From the NCBI RefSeq assembly GCF_900111005.1, contig NZ_FOFV01000007.1, positions 62,001 to 126,000 on the forward strand: a stretch of DNA of 64,000 bases, read 5' to 3'. The DNA comes from Lentzea albida. Lineage in GTDB: Bacteria > Actinomycetota > Actinomycetes > Mycobacteriales > Pseudonocardiaceae. Shown here piece by piece: positions 31,665-41,052 of this stretch (position 1 is its first letter; each line of letters opens with the position of its first letter). The notes beneath the pieces were generated by a model. That model was not told the DNA's origin. It worked only from the letters and a program-made list of their open reading frames with translations, and did no database searches. Both the position numbers and the translations under genes were made by a program.

Positions 31665-33586
31665 AGGACCTCCCACCACGTGCCGGCTCCTCCGCTGATC
31701 TCGATCCGCGCCCACCCGGCGTCCCCGTCGACGGTGACGGTCACGTCCTCGTGCCCCGCCGGAGCGTCGACCCGGTCCGGCAGGCCCGGTCTGCCCAGCG
31801 CTCGCACGGCGGCGAGCGCGGCGTCGGCCGCCTGGTCCGCGGGCAGCACCGCGTCGAGGTGCCGGGGGCCGCGGTACCGGATGAGCAGCACGGCCGCGTC
31901 GTCGTCCACCGCGTACCGCCCGTCGCCCGCGACCAGGGCGGCGGCCATCTCGGACAGCGGCAGGTCGTGCAGTGCGGCAAGCGTCGGCTCCAGGTCCTCG
32001 TCGCCGAAGAACGCCCCGGAGGCGTCCCGCGCCTCGACCAGGCCGTCGGTGAACAGCACCACCGAGTCGCCGGGCCTGAGCACGTCGTCGGCCTGTGTGA
32101 ACGAGACCTGGTCGAGCACGCCGACCAGGTGGCCGCGGCAGGCCGTCTCCTCGACCGCGCCATCGCGCCGGATGATCACGGGCGGCGGGTGCCCGGCCGT
32201 CAGCGACCGCATCGGCAGGCCGTCCGGTCCCGCCTTGCCGAACGTGACGGCGGCGAGGGTGAGGAACTTGCCGACGCGGTTGCGCAGCAACTTGGCGTTG
32301 AGCAGGCGCACCGCGTCCTCGGCCCCGCCGCCCTCCTCCAGGATGGTCTCCACGGTGTGCCGGGCGAGGCCGGTGAGCGCGGCGGCCGCGGCGCCACGGC
32401 CGCAGACGTCGCCGATGAGGGCGGTGAAGCGGTCGTCCGGCTGCCGCACGACCCCGTAGAAGTCGCCGCCCACGTCCAGCAGGTGGCCGGCCACGTTGTA
32501 CCCCGTCGCCAGCTCGACGCCGTCGATCGCGGGCAGCACCGACGGCAGCAGGTGCTGCTGGAGTTCCTCGACCTCGGCGCGGCGCTGGCTGTAGAGGGTC
32601 GCGTTGTCGATGGCGAGGGCGGCCCGCGCCGCGATGTCGCGCACGAACTCCCGCGTGGGCACCCGGCGGGCCCCGGCGCGGTGGAAGAACGTCAGCACGC
32701 CCAGCAGCCGGCCCCGCGCCCGCAGGACCGCGCTGGTCATCAGCTCCAGGCCCACGTCGGCGGGCAGCCCCGACGGCAGCGGGTCCACCTCGTCACCGGC
32801 CGTCACCGGCAGGCCGGCCCACCGGCCCTGGCGCAGGTGGTCGTTGAGCAGCCGTTCGCGGTGCACGTCCACGTGCGCGGCGGCGATCTGCTTCAGCGCG
32901 CCGTCGCGCCGGACGTGCACGGCAGCCCCGTCCGCGAGGCCCGGCACCGCCATCCGCACGACCGACCGCAGGGTCTCCTCCACGTCGAGCGAGCCCGCGA
33001 GCCGCAGCGAGACCTCGGCCAGCACGGCGTCGGCCGCCAGCCGGTTGTCGAGCAGCGCCTGGTCGGCGATCCGGTCGTCGGCCGCGATCACGACGTCCGC
33101 GATCTGCTCCAGCGCCCGCGCGACCGCCTCGTCCTCAGGGGTCCGGTCCAGTGCGACGAGCAGCAGGCCGTTGTCGCCCTCGGCGGCGCGGAACGACGCC
33201 GCGACCACCGCGGTGCCCCCGACCTCGCGCATCCGCTCGCCCAGCGCGGGCGCGAACGACGCGAGCTCGGCGACGCCCAATTCGGTGATCTTCGCCTGCC
33301 CGGCCGGGCGTGCCTCCAGGTCCGCTGAGCCCGTGACCCACGGCGCGACGTCCGCGGCGAGACCCGCGGGGCCGCTCATCACCCCGTGCTCGTGGTCGGC
33401 CCAGCGCACGACCAGCACGGTGCCGTCGGGGCCGGTCCGCGCGCCGAGCACACCGCGCACGTGCGGCAGTTCCAGCAGTCCCAAGTAGAGTTCCTTGGCG
33501 AAGACCTTGGTGCTGCCCGCCGAGAACGCGCTGCGCCACAACGCGTGCAGGAGATCGGGCCAGGTCGGTGCGTCACCTGCGCTCAT
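31661..33586 (-). CDS. GAF-domain PP2C/SpoIIE-type serine phosphatase
   Basis: The protein has 641 residues from the ATG at 33586 (GAGGGA about 10 bases before). The N-terminal sensory region is about 1-190, a GAF domain about 200-360 (VEETLRSVVRMAVPGLADGA), then the SpoIIE phosphatase about 380-585. Metal-binding acids are in DVGGDFYGV, LIGDVCGRG, VLFTDGLVEA and DDDAAVLLIR. A short C-terminal beta domain follows. Such enzymes dephosphorylate anti-anti-sigma factors in partner-switching cascades. It is divergent from the bacteriophytochrome and coupled to the response regulator, so light control of a stress sigma factor is a reasonable guess. Confidence 0.85.
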   Translation of the reverse strand: MSAGDAPTWPDLLHALWRSAFSAGSTKVFAKELYLGLLELPHVRGVLGARTGPDGTVLVVRWADHEHGVMSGPAGLAADVAPWVTGSADLEARPAGQAKITELGVAELASFAPALGERMREVGGTAVVAASFRAAEGDNGLLLVALDRTPEDEAVARALEQIADVVIAADDRIADQALLDNRLAADAVLAEVSLRLAGSLDVEETLRSVVRMAVPGLADGAAVHVRRDGALKQIAAAHVDVHRERLLNDHLRQGRWAGLPVTAGDEVDPLPSGLPADVGLELMTSAVLRARGRLLGVLTFFHRAGARRVPTREFVRDIAARAALAIDNATLYSQRRAEVEELQQHLLPSVLPAIDGVELATGYNVAGHLLDVGGDFYGVVRQPDDRFTALIGDVCGRGAAAAALTGLARHTVETILEEGGGAEDAVRLLNAKLLRNRVGKFLTLAAVTFGKAGPDGLPMRSLTAGHPPPVIIRRDGAVEETACRGHLVGVLDQVSFTQADDVLRPGDSVVLFTDGLVEARDASGAFFGDEDLEPTLAALHDLPLSEMAAALVAGDGRYAVDDDAAVLLIRYRGPRHLDAVLPADQAADAALAAVRALGRPGLPDRVDAPAGHEDVTVTVDGDAGWARIEISGGAGTWWEVL

Positions 33587-33681
33587 CCGGTCCGGTCCCT
33601 CGTTCCCGCGTTCGTCCGCCGCTCCCCTGCGGGACGGTCTTCGCCCCGGAAACCGTACGCCCACCGGAAGCAGGAACCAGC

Positions 33682-35988
33682 ATGCAGGACGAGCAGGCGC
33701 TCCCGCTCACCGGCCAGGACGGGCTGGACGCGGAGTGGGCCCGTGCCGCGCAGGCCGAGGCGGAGGCGGGCACGACGTCGTTCGACATGACGGTCTGCCT
33801 CACCGAGCCGATCCACCTGCTGGGCGGGATCCAGTCCCACGGCGCGTTGCTGGCCGTCGACGACGCGGGCGTGGTCGAGGTCGTCAGCGCGAACACCGGC
33901 GCCGTGCTCGGCAGCGAGCCCGAGGAACTGCTCGGCACCGAGGTGGAGGCGGTGATCGGGACCGAAGGCGTCGCGGCGGTGCGGGCCACGCTCGACGCCC
34001 CGACCGGCGACCGGGGTCTCTGCGCGGTCGTGCTGCCCTCCTCGGGGGAGAGCTTCGACGTCACCGTGCACCGGGCGGACGGCCGGACCGTGCTCGAGTT
34101 CGAACGCCGTCCCGCGCAGGACACGTTCCGCTTCTCCCAGTTCTACCCGCGCCTGCGCACCTCGCTCACGAAGCTGCAGCACGAGCGGACCGTCGTCGAC
34201 GTGTGCGCGTCGGCCGTGGCGGAGATCCGCGCGCTGACCGGCTACGACCGGGTGGTGGCCTACCGCTTCGACGGCGAGGCGGGGCCCGGTGAGGTGATCG
34301 CCGAGTCGGTCGCCGACGGCCTGGAGCCGTGGCTCGGCCTGTGGTTCCCGGCGACCGACATCCCGCCCCAGGCACGGCGCCTGTACGAGCGAAACTGGAT
34401 CCGAGTGATCCACGACGTGGACGACGAGACGGCGACGCTGCTCCCCCAGGTGCTGCCCGGCACGGCGCAGCCGCTCGACCTGTCCGACTCGGCGTTGCGC
34501 ACGGTGTCGTCGTTCCACCTGGAGTACCTGCGCAACATCGGGGTCGCGTCGTCGATGTCGGTGTCGTTGCTGCACTCCGGCTCGTTGTGGGGTCTCATCG
34601 CATGCCACGGCGTCGCGCCCCGGCGGCTGGACCCGGAGGTGCGTTCGGCGTGCGAGTTCTTCGGCGTGACGCTGTCGCTCCAGCTCGCCGCGCTGGAGGA
34701 GGCGCAGACCTCCCGTGCCCGCCACGACACCCGCACGGCGCTGTCGCGCCTGGTCACGGAGCTGAACACGGACATCACGCAGTCCGTGCGGACCAGCGTC
34801 GACCTGCTGCACGAGCTGATCGACGCGCGTGCCGTGGTGCTGCGCCTCGACGGGGAGACGACGGTCGTCAGCGGCCAGGACCCGGATGCACTCAAGCCCG
34901 GCCTGGCCGCGTTGTGGGACGTGATGCCGCGCCTGACCGCCGGCGAGGTGTGGAGCACGGACAACCTCTCCTCGCACGACGCCTCCCTGGCACCGCACGC
35001 CGAGCAGCTCAGCGGCGTGCTCGTGCTCGCCCTCGGCGGCACAGGAGACCTGATCGCGTGGGTCCGTCCCGAGCGCCGCGCCGCCAGGACGTGGGCGACC
35101 GACCCGAGCACCCCGGTCCGCCTGGGCGAACACGGCGAACGCCTCACCCCGCGCGGCTCGTCGGCCGTCTACCAGGCCTACACCCGAGGCTGCAGCGTGC
35201 CGTGGACCACCTCCGACGAGGCCGTGGCCGGTGAGTTCGGCCGGGCGATCACCACCGTGGTCCTGCGCCACAACGCCCGTCTCACCGCCCTGAACGAGGA
35301 ACTGAACCGCGCGAACCGCGACCTCGACACCTACGCCCACGTGGCAGCGCACGAACTCAAGGAACCCCTGCGGGGCATCTTCAACTCGACGGCGTTCATC
35401 CGCGAGGACGCGGGCGACCTCGACGACACGACGGTCCGCCGCCTCGACACCGTCCAACGCCTGGCCCAGCGCATGGACGAGCTCATCAACTCACTCCTGC
35501 ACTTCGCCCAGCTGGGCCACGGTGCCCTGCGCCCGCAGCGGATCGACCTGCGCGACGCCGCCCTCGCCGCACTGGAGATCGCGGGCCCCCGCCTCGCGGA
35601 GCGCGAGGTGGAGGTGGTGCTGCCCGAACCGGGCCTGGTGGTGCACGCCGACCCCGACCGGCTGTCGGAGGTGCTGGTGAACCTGCTGGTCAACGCGGCG
35701 AAGTACGCCCGCCAGGAACTCCCGCGCACGGTGGAGATCACGCTCGCCCAGGACGCGGTCTCCGTGCGGGACAACGGCATCGGCATTCCGCCCGAGCACC
35801 GCGAGGAGGTGCTGCGGCTGTTCCGGCGGCTGCACCAGCGGGACGCGCACGGCGGCGGCCACGGCGCCGGGCTGGCGATCGTGCACCGGATCGTCGAGCG
35901 GCACGGCGGGGAGGTGCGGCTGGACGCGACGCCGGGTGGGGGCACGACGGTGACGTTCACGCTGCCCGACGGGGGTGGGCAGGGGTGA
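33682..35988 (+). CDS. bphP: Bacteriophytochrome histidine kinase
   Basis: The protein has 768 residues from the ATG at 33682. PAS about 40-140, GAF about 150-320, PHY about 330-515, kinase about 535-768. The biliverdin-linking Cys is kept (Cys39 in VCLTEPIHLLGGIQSHG). Asp226 of the PASDIP-type motif is present as PATDIPPQAR, the conserved chromophore-pocket His is in FHLEYLRNIGV and the PHY tongue PRxS motif is LTPRGSS. Phospho-acceptor His557 is in AAHELKEPLRG, with N box NLLVNAAKYA and G box GGGHGAGLAIV. It senses red/far-red light and passes phosphate, probably to the Rcp1-like regulator opposite. Confidence 0.93.
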   Translation: MQDEQALPLTGQDGLDAEWARAAQAEAEAGTTSFDMTVCLTEPIHLLGGIQSHGALLAVDDAGVVEVVSANTGAVLGSEPEELLGTEVEAVIGTEGVAAVRATLDAPTGDRGLCAVVLPSSGESFDVTVHRADGRTVLEFERRPAQDTFRFSQFYPRLRTSLTKLQHERTVVDVCASAVAEIRALTGYDRVVAYRFDGEAGPGEVIAESVADGLEPWLGLWFPATDIPPQARRLYERNWIRVIHDVDDETATLLPQVLPGTAQPLDLSDSALRTVSSFHLEYLRNIGVASSMSVSLLHSGSLWGLIACHGVAPRRLDPEVRSACEFFGVTLSLQLAALEEAQTSRARHDTRTALSRLVTELNTDITQSVRTSVDLLHELIDARAVVLRLDGETTVVSGQDPDALKPGLAALWDVMPRLTAGEVWSTDNLSSHDASLAPHAEQLSGVLVLALGGTGDLIAWVRPERRAARTWATDPSTPVRLGEHGERLTPRGSSAVYQAYTRGCSVPWTTSDEAVAGEFGRAITTVVLRHNARLTALNEELNRANRDLDTYAHVAAHELKEPLRGIFNSTAFIREDAGDLDDTTVRRLDTVQRLAQRMDELINSLLHFAQLGHGALRPQRIDLRDAALAALEIAGPRLAEREVEVVLPEPGLVVHADPDRLSEVLVNLLVNAAKYARQELPRTVEITLAQDAVSVRDNGIGIPPEHREEVLRLFRRLHQRDAHGGGHGAGLAIVHRIVERHGGEVRLDATPGGGTTVTFTLPDGGGQG

Positions 35989-36236
35989 GCTGGGGCCGCT
36001 GGGCGCTCGAGAGGGCGGGGCTCCCGGACGGCGTGGCGGCGGGCCTGGGGCGACGCCGGGTTTGGGGTGGTGGCTCGGCGCGGTGGTAGTGGTGGTGGGC
36101 TCGGCGTGGTGATGAGCTCGAGGTGGGCTCTACACGGCGGCGGGCTCGCGGCGGCGGGCTCGCGTTCCTCACGGCCGGCGCGCATCCCGGCGCCGGCGCG
36201 CGGCCACCCGCCGGAGCGGGCAGCCGCGCCTCCACC

Positions 36237-37367
36237 TCACCCCGCCGCGTACTCCGCCACCACCGCCCGCACCCGCAGCGGACTCGTCCCCGGCACGTCC
36301 GCACTGCCCACCGCGATCACCCGATCGGTCCCGGGCACCGCGGTGATCGCGTTGTAGGTCACCCCGGACGACCCGGCGGGCACCGGTGCCATCGCCAGGC
36401 TCCAGCCCGCGGAGCCGTAGGAGCGGAAGGTCGCCAGCGGGAAGCTCGAGATGACCCACGGCATCCCGCCGGCCCCCACCGCGACACCAGGTGTCTTCGG
36501 CGTGCTCAGCCCGCCGACGGTCTGCCAGGTGGTGCCGTCCCCTCGCAGCACCACGTTGGCGGAGCCCATGCCGCCACCGTCACCGACCGCCCAGACATCC
36601 TTTGAGGACTGTCCGTCAATTGCTTGCAGTGACAGGGGTTGCTGGTTCAGTCCGATGTCGACGGTCCGCCACGCGGTGCCGTTCCAGTGGAAAAGCAGCG
36701 GTCCCGAGAAGCCGTTCCACATGCCGTTGCCCGCCGCCCACACGTCGTCGGGCGCGAAAGCTTTGACGGCGTTGACGTTGCAGAAGTTCACGAAGCCGCC
36801 GCCCGTCACGCACTGCGCGGGCGGCTGGTGCTCCTGCCAGGCGCCGCCGGTCCACTCGTGGAACACCGGCCTGTTGCCCCGGGTTCCGACCAACCAGGCG
36901 CGTCCGTCCACAACGGACAGATCACGGATCGACAGGGTGCTCGGCGTGGCGCCGGCCGGATACGGGACCTCGGTCCACGTGGTGCCGTCGTAGCGCCACA
37001 CCAGGGCGACGTTGCCGTCCGGCGACGGGCGCGAGCCCTTGACCCAGACGTCCTGCGCGGACGACGCCGCCACGCGCTGGAACGACACGTTTCCCTGCAC
37101 GGCCGGGCGGGACGCGCGGGACCAGGTGGCGCCGTCCCACCTCAGCATCATCGGATCACCGGTCGCGTACTCCTGCTCCCACAGGTATCCCTCGAAGCCG
37201 ACCGCCCAGGCGTTCCCGGCGTCCACGGCGGCGACGTCCCAGAGGTTGCTCGTCACCTCGGTCTGCGGGATCGAGGCCAGTCGCCACGCGGGTTGCGCGG
37301 CCGCGGCCGGAACGGCGGTAGCGGCCACCACCGCGACAGCCGCGGCCAGACATCTGCGGATTCTCAT
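36237..37367 (-). CDS. Secreted beta-propeller-like protein of unknown function
   Basis: The protein has 376 residues from the ATG at 37367, which follows a G-rich site. The signal peptide is RIRRCLAAAVAVVAATAVPA ending at AAA. The body has at least five repeats of the pattern WRxDGTTW, then Asp-VWAVG (for example KDVWAVGDGG, DDVWAAGNGM, QDVWVKGSR), as in propeller blades. Two Cys (AQCVTGG and FVNFCNV) may form a disulphide. No enzyme motif is visible. A 248-base GC-rich, repetitive spacer without genes separates its stop from the phytochrome gene. Confidence 0.75.
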   Translation of the reverse strand: MRIRRCLAAAVAVVAATAVPAAAAQPAWRLASIPQTEVTSNLWDVAAVDAGNAWAVGFEGYLWEQEYATGDPMMLRWDGATWSRASRPAVQGNVSFQRVAASSAQDVWVKGSRPSPDGNVALVWRYDGTTWTEVPYPAGATPSTLSIRDLSVVDGRAWLVGTRGNRPVFHEWTGGAWQEHQPPAQCVTGGGFVNFCNVNAVKAFAPDDVWAAGNGMWNGFSGPLLFHWNGTAWRTVDIGLNQQPLSLQAIDGQSSKDVWAVGDGGGMGSANVVLRGDGTTWQTVGGLSTPKTPGVAVGAGGMPWVISSFPLATFRSYGSAGWSLAMAPVPAGSSGVTYNAITAVPGTDRVIAVGSADVPGTSPLRVRAVVAEYAAG

Positions 37368-37521
37368 GATTCCCCCAAGCTCTTCGACCCGAACAGGCCG
37401 GTCGATCCACTCACGGCACCCGCCCGCGCACCAGGGCTTCGCGGCGGCTTGACCCAAACGAGCGGTGATCGTGTCCCAGCCGTCGCGGCCAGGTAACCCG
37501 AATGGGATTCAGGTATGCCCT

Positions 37522-37537
37522 TGTGATCTAGCTCACC
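37522..37537. promoter_or_regulatory. Crp/GlxR-like site upstream of the first DUF3068 gene
   Basis: TGTGA-TCTAGC-TCACC differs from the cAMP-receptor consensus TGTGA-N6-TCACA only at the last base. It lies 85 bases before the GTG at 37622 and about 155 bases from the divergent propeller gene. Confidence 0.5.
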
Positions 37538-37621
37538 GAGCAGGTACAACTGAACGCACGGTTACCGGAAGTCGCGCCTCACGGAAACGCCTCCCTGCCA
37601 ACCGAATACTTGTGAGGACCT

Positions 37622-38734
37622 GTGCGAACCGCAGTCGTCGCCGCCCTGCTCGGACTCGGCGCCTTCGCCGCCGCGGCAGGCCTGGTGCTGCAGCTGCACG
37701 CCTATCCCCTGCTGGCCAAGCTGCAGCACGACATCAACACCGTCTCGGTCTCGGAAGGAGAAGGTGTCACCGCCGTCGTGTACCCGCCCGGCGGCGCACC
37801 GGAGGTCCGCCACGGCCTGCGGCTCACGGCGACCACGCGCGTCGAGGGTGATCTCGCGGCACCCGAGGTCCAGGCGAACGGCGACGTCACCGTGTGGAAG
37901 CGGGCGACGATCGTCAAGGAGGACGCCGAGAAGCTCGTGCTGAGCGCCGAGGTCCGCAAGGTCTGCCTCGACCGCCGCACCGGCGAGGCGGTCGCGCCGT
38001 GCCGGGGCGAGTTCTACGAGACCGAGCAGGGCAAACGGGTCACCGCGGACGACCGGCGGCTGCTCCAGCCCGGCCTCAACTTCGTGTTCCCGTTCGACAC
38101 CGAGCGGCGCGACCACCGTTGGTACGACACGGTTCTCAACCGCCCGGTCACCATCCACTTCGCCGGCGAGCAGCTGTTGCAGGGCCTCGACGTGTACCGG
38201 TTCGCGCACACCGTCCCGCCGACGGCGCTCGGCCGGTTCGCGGTGCCGGGTTCCCTCGTCGGCAGCCCGGAACCGTCCGTGAACGTCACGCAGTACTACG
38301 GCGTCACCCGCACGCTGCTGGTCGAGCCCAGGACCGGCGCGGTGCTCTCCGTGCGCGAGGACATCCGGCAGGAGCTGCGCGCCGACGGCCAGGCCGAGGG
38401 CGCCGGAACGCCCGTGTTCGCGGGAGAACTGCAGCTCACCAATGCCTCGGTCACCGCGAACGTCGACCAGGTCAGGAAGAACCTGCCGAAGCTCTTCGCG
38501 ATCACCGTGCTCCCCGTGGTCCTGCTGGTCGCCGGTGGCGCGCTGCTCGCGGCCGGGATCGTCCTGCTGCTCGTGCGCAGGCGCGGTCTCGTCGCGGGGT
38601 CGCTGGCGCTGGTGATCGGTGCGTGCCTCGCGGGCGCGATCACCTACGGCGTCGCCGACGCCAGCGACCCGGACGGTTCCCTCGACCTCAAGAACGTCGT
38701 GTCGTCCTCGAACGTCGACTACGGGCTTCGATGA
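37622..38734 (+). CDS. DUF3068 (PorA-like) membrane-anchored protein, copy 1
   Basis: The protein has 370 residues with a GTG start and GAGGA just upstream. The N-terminal helix ALLGLGAFAAAAGLVLQL and a large outside domain match DUF3068: VCLDRRTGEAVAPC, LNFVFPFDTE and TRTLLVEPRTGAVLSV. Two C-terminal helices follow (about 295-345). The two Cys in CLDRRTGEAVAPC are conserved in the second copy. The family is found in arabinogalactan-containing actinobacteria; Rv0227c is the tubercular member. Function is unknown. Its 3' end overlaps the convergent amidase-like gene by 16 bases. Confidence 0.85.
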   Translation: MRTAVVAALLGLGAFAAAAGLVLQLHAYPLLAKLQHDINTVSVSEGEGVTAVVYPPGGAPEVRHGLRLTATTRVEGDLAAPEVQANGDVTVWKRATIVKEDAEKLVLSAEVRKVCLDRRTGEAVAPCRGEFYETEQGKRVTADDRRLLQPGLNFVFPFDTERRDHRWYDTVLNRPVTIHFAGEQLLQGLDVYRFAHTVPPTALGRFAVPGSLVGSPEPSVNVTQYYGVTRTLLVEPRTGAVLSVREDIRQELRADGQAEGAGTPVFAGELQLTNASVTANVDQVRKNLPKLFAITVLPVVLLVAGGALLAAGIVLLLVRRRGLVAGSLALVIGACLAGAITYGVADASDPDGSLDLKNVVSSSNVDYGLR

Positions 38735-39846
38735 GCGCCGCCCTCCTCCTCGACGATCCGGGCGACGCCGAGCAGCTCGCCCTCCGCCCTCGGCACCGCG
38801 ATCAGGGTCACCGGCAACGGGTTCCCGTCGCCGTCCGAGGCCGCGCGGACGGACACGGCCGGGTAGCCGCTGACCCTCCAGAGCGGGGCGAACGGCGAGG
38901 TGGCGCCGTTGCGCACCAGGACACCGCCGGGCAGCGAGGTGGTCTCGACCGGGCCGGTGTGCCCCGGTGTCACCAGCACGTCGACGCCCGCGAACATGTG
39001 GTCCAGCATCACCCGCTCCGCCGCGCGCATCGACCGGCAGATGCCCCGCAACGGCGTGGGCACGAGCCGGTCGAGCAGCTCCAGCTCGCGCGGGCCCGCC
39101 GCGAGGTGCGGCGCCAGCAGGAGCCGGGCCGCGCTCGCGAGGTGCGGGTCGTGGTCCACCACCTCGTGCACGTGCAACGACAGCAGAGCGGCGACGTCCT
39201 CGACCGCCCGGCGCATCGGCGCGCGGGTCCGCGTGGTCACCGAGAGGCCGCGCAGCGACACGCCGATCCTCAGTGGACGGTCGGCGGGCACGGCCTCCCA
39301 GCCGACGCCGCGCACGACGTGCGCCACGTCGTCGACGGTCCTCGCCACCACACCGGAGCCGCCGGAGGTCTCGAAGCCGACCACACCGACACCTCCCGCC
39401 GGCACCTGGCCCGCTCCGGGCGCACGGCGGGCCAGCACCCCGGACACCACGCCGGTGGCGACGGCGACGGCGGTGCCGGACACCTTCGGGTCCAGTGCCG
39501 TGGCGGGGAGGCCGGGCGTCGGGTTGCGATGTCTCTCGGCCGAGGACGTCCGTCCGATCACGACCGCCCCGGACGCCGCCAGTGCGTCGAAAGCCGAACG
39601 GGGCAAGGAGTCCTCGACCGCCAGGGGCAGGCCGAGCAGGCGGCCGCGCTCCCCCGCCGCCAACCGCCGATCGGCCTCCTCGGCACTGCGCCGGGCGGCC
39701 GCCAAATCGACATCTGTGAAAACGACGCGCCGCGAACCGAGCCGATGTTCCGCAGTCGCAAGGAGTTCTGCTGCGGTCGTCGCACCGCGCGCGAGCAGGC
39801 GGGCCTGCTCGACTGCTCCGGGATAGCACACAGGGGTTTCTTCCAC
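38719..39846 (-). CDS. Amidase-signature-fold protein lacking catalytic residues
   Basis: The protein has 375 residues, shorter than active amidases (450-500). The fold is recognisable from LGLPLAVEDSL and the C-terminal block LVTPGHTGPVE ... PLWRVSGYPAVSV. But the catalytic Lys of the usual AVKDN motif is Glu here. The Gly/Ser-rich GGSSSGSA motif is reduced to PKVSGTAVAVA, and the nucleophile motif GGSxRxPA is missing. It is therefore probably a non-enzymatic relative. It stands between two DUF3068 genes, tail to tail with the first. It may bind a DUF3068 protein or be decaying; the frame is fully open. Confidence 0.7.
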   Translation of the reverse strand: MEETPVCYPGAVEQARLLARGATTAAELLATAEHRLGSRRVVFTDVDLAAARRSAEEADRRLAAGERGRLLGLPLAVEDSLPRSAFDALAASGAVVIGRTSSAERHRNPTPGLPATALDPKVSGTAVAVATGVVSGVLARRAPGAGQVPAGGVGVVGFETSGGSGVVARTVDDVAHVVRGVGWEAVPADRPLRIGVSLRGLSVTTRTRAPMRRAVEDVAALLSLHVHEVVDHDPHLASAARLLLAPHLAAGPRELELLDRLVPTPLRGICRSMRAAERVMLDHMFAGVDVLVTPGHTGPVETTSLPGGVLVRNGATSPFAPLWRVSGYPAVSVRAASDGDGNPLPVTLIAVPRAEGELLGVARIVEEEGGAHRSP

Positions 39847-39987
39847 GTGTCTCTTCCTCCGGCATCGTCGCCGATGAGTAAGGAGCTGCTTCCTTCAGCC
39901 GCTACCCGTTGGACAGCAGGGGTTCCGCCGAACGGCTCCAAGCCGCGGCGGCCGAGTAGCTTCTTTCTCCACGCGGACCGATCAAGA

Positions 39988-40041
39988 TGACCTGAGTCAC
40001 CCCGACCGAAGGGTTGCGCAGAGGTTACTGTCCGGTAGTTT
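39988..40041 (+). promoter_or_regulatory. Promoter region of DUF3068 copy 2, with dyad TACT-GTCC-GGTA
   Basis: TGAC-CTGA-GTCA (39988-39999) is a perfect dyad. TACTGTCCGGTA (40026-40037) is one of five TACY-N4-RGTA elements in this block. It is followed by TAGTTT (40036-40041), which fits a -10 box. The gene starts at 40096. Confidence 0.5.
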
Positions 40042-40095
40042 CCTCGCCACTGTGACGTCCCTCTCACACCCCGCATGCACCTGGAAGGAGGACGA

Positions 40096-41052
40096 GTGCG
40101 ACGTGTTGCGAGCCTCGTGCTGGTAGGACTGGGCATCTTCTCGCTGGCGCTCGGAGCAGTCCTGCGCTTCTACGTGTACCCCGAGCTCGCCGTCGTGCCG
40201 CTCGACCAGAAGACGGAATCCGTCGCGGAAGGCGCGGCGAAGGTCTTCTACCCCAAGGAACTCGTCGTCAGGGACGCGCGGCTGACGGCCACCCGCAAGG
40301 TCGAGAGCAACCTGACCCGGCCGGAGGCCAAGGTCGACGGTGACGTGATGGTGTGGGACCAGGGCCTGGTCGTCACCGACTCGGAGAACCAGCTCGTCTC
40401 CGCGATGAAGCACCGCGTGTGCCTCGACCGGCGCACGAACATGGCGGTGCAGGACTGCACCCAGCAGTACGTAACCGACGCCGAGGGCGACCCCACCGAG
40501 GACGACAAGAAGGTGCGCCAGGAGGGTCTGAACTACAAGTTCCCCTTCGACACCCAGCCGCAGGACTACGAGTACTTCGACACCACCCTGCGCAAGGCGT
40601 CGACCGCGCGCTACGAGGGCACGGAGCAGCTCAACGGGCTCGAGGTCTACAAGTTCGTCCAGAAGATCCCGTCGACCAGGTTCCGCGACCAGGAGGTGCC
40701 CGGCACGCTGGTCAACAGCTCCGAGGCCTCGGTCAAGGCGGAGCGCCGCTACCAGAACACCCGGACCATGTGGGTGGAGCCGACCAGCGGCATCATCATC
40801 AAGGGTTCGGAACAGCAGCGGCAGGTGCTCGTCGGGCCGGACGGAAAAGAAGGCACGGTGCTGCTCGACGCGACTTTGACGTTCAACGAGACAACTGTCA
40901 AAGATTCGGTCGAACGCGCTTCCGAAGCCCGCAAGAAATTGACGCTGATCAGCAGCACCGGGCCGATCGTGCTCCTTTCCACCGGCCTGGTTCTGCTGCT
41001 GGCGGGAATTGCCTTGGGCGTCATCGGGCGACGCGCTAGGCACGCCGCCTGA
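40096..41052 (+). CDS. DUF3068 (PorA-like) membrane-anchored protein, copy 2
   Basis: The protein has 318 residues from GTG 40096 with GGAAGGAGG upstream. The N-terminal helix is LVLVGLGIFSLALGAVLRF. The outside domain shares VCLDRRTNMAVQDC, LNYKFPFDTQ and TRTMWVEPTSGIII with copy 1, and a single C-terminal helix spans about 280-310. The protein is 52 residues shorter than copy 1, mainly at the C-terminus. It overlaps the end of the convergent methyltransferase gene by 17 bases. The pair probably arose by duplication around the amidase-like gene. Confidence 0.85.
   Translation: MRRVASLVLVGLGIFSLALGAVLRFYVYPELAVVPLDQKTESVAEGAAKVFYPKELVVRDARLTATRKVESNLTRPEAKVDGDVMVWDQGLVVTDSENQLVSAMKHRVCLDRRTNMAVQDCTQQYVTDAEGDPTEDDKKVRQEGLNYKFPFDTQPQDYEYFDTTLRKASTARYEGTEQLNGLEVYKFVQKIPSTRFRDQEVPGTLVNSSEASVKAERRYQNTRTMWVEPTSGIIIKGSEQQRQVLVGPDGKEGTVLLDATLTFNETTVKDSVERASEARKKLTLISSTGPIVLLSTGLVLLLAGIALGVIGRRARHAA

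Noticed and set aside
36000-36236. Possible small gene between the phytochrome and propeller genes
   Set aside because: All frames are low-complexity GC-rich repeats (for example runs of Pro, His or Gly) without a ribosome site.
38719-39846. Active amidase annotation
   Set aside because: The Lys and both Ser motifs of the amidase signature are missing, so an enzyme name would mislead.
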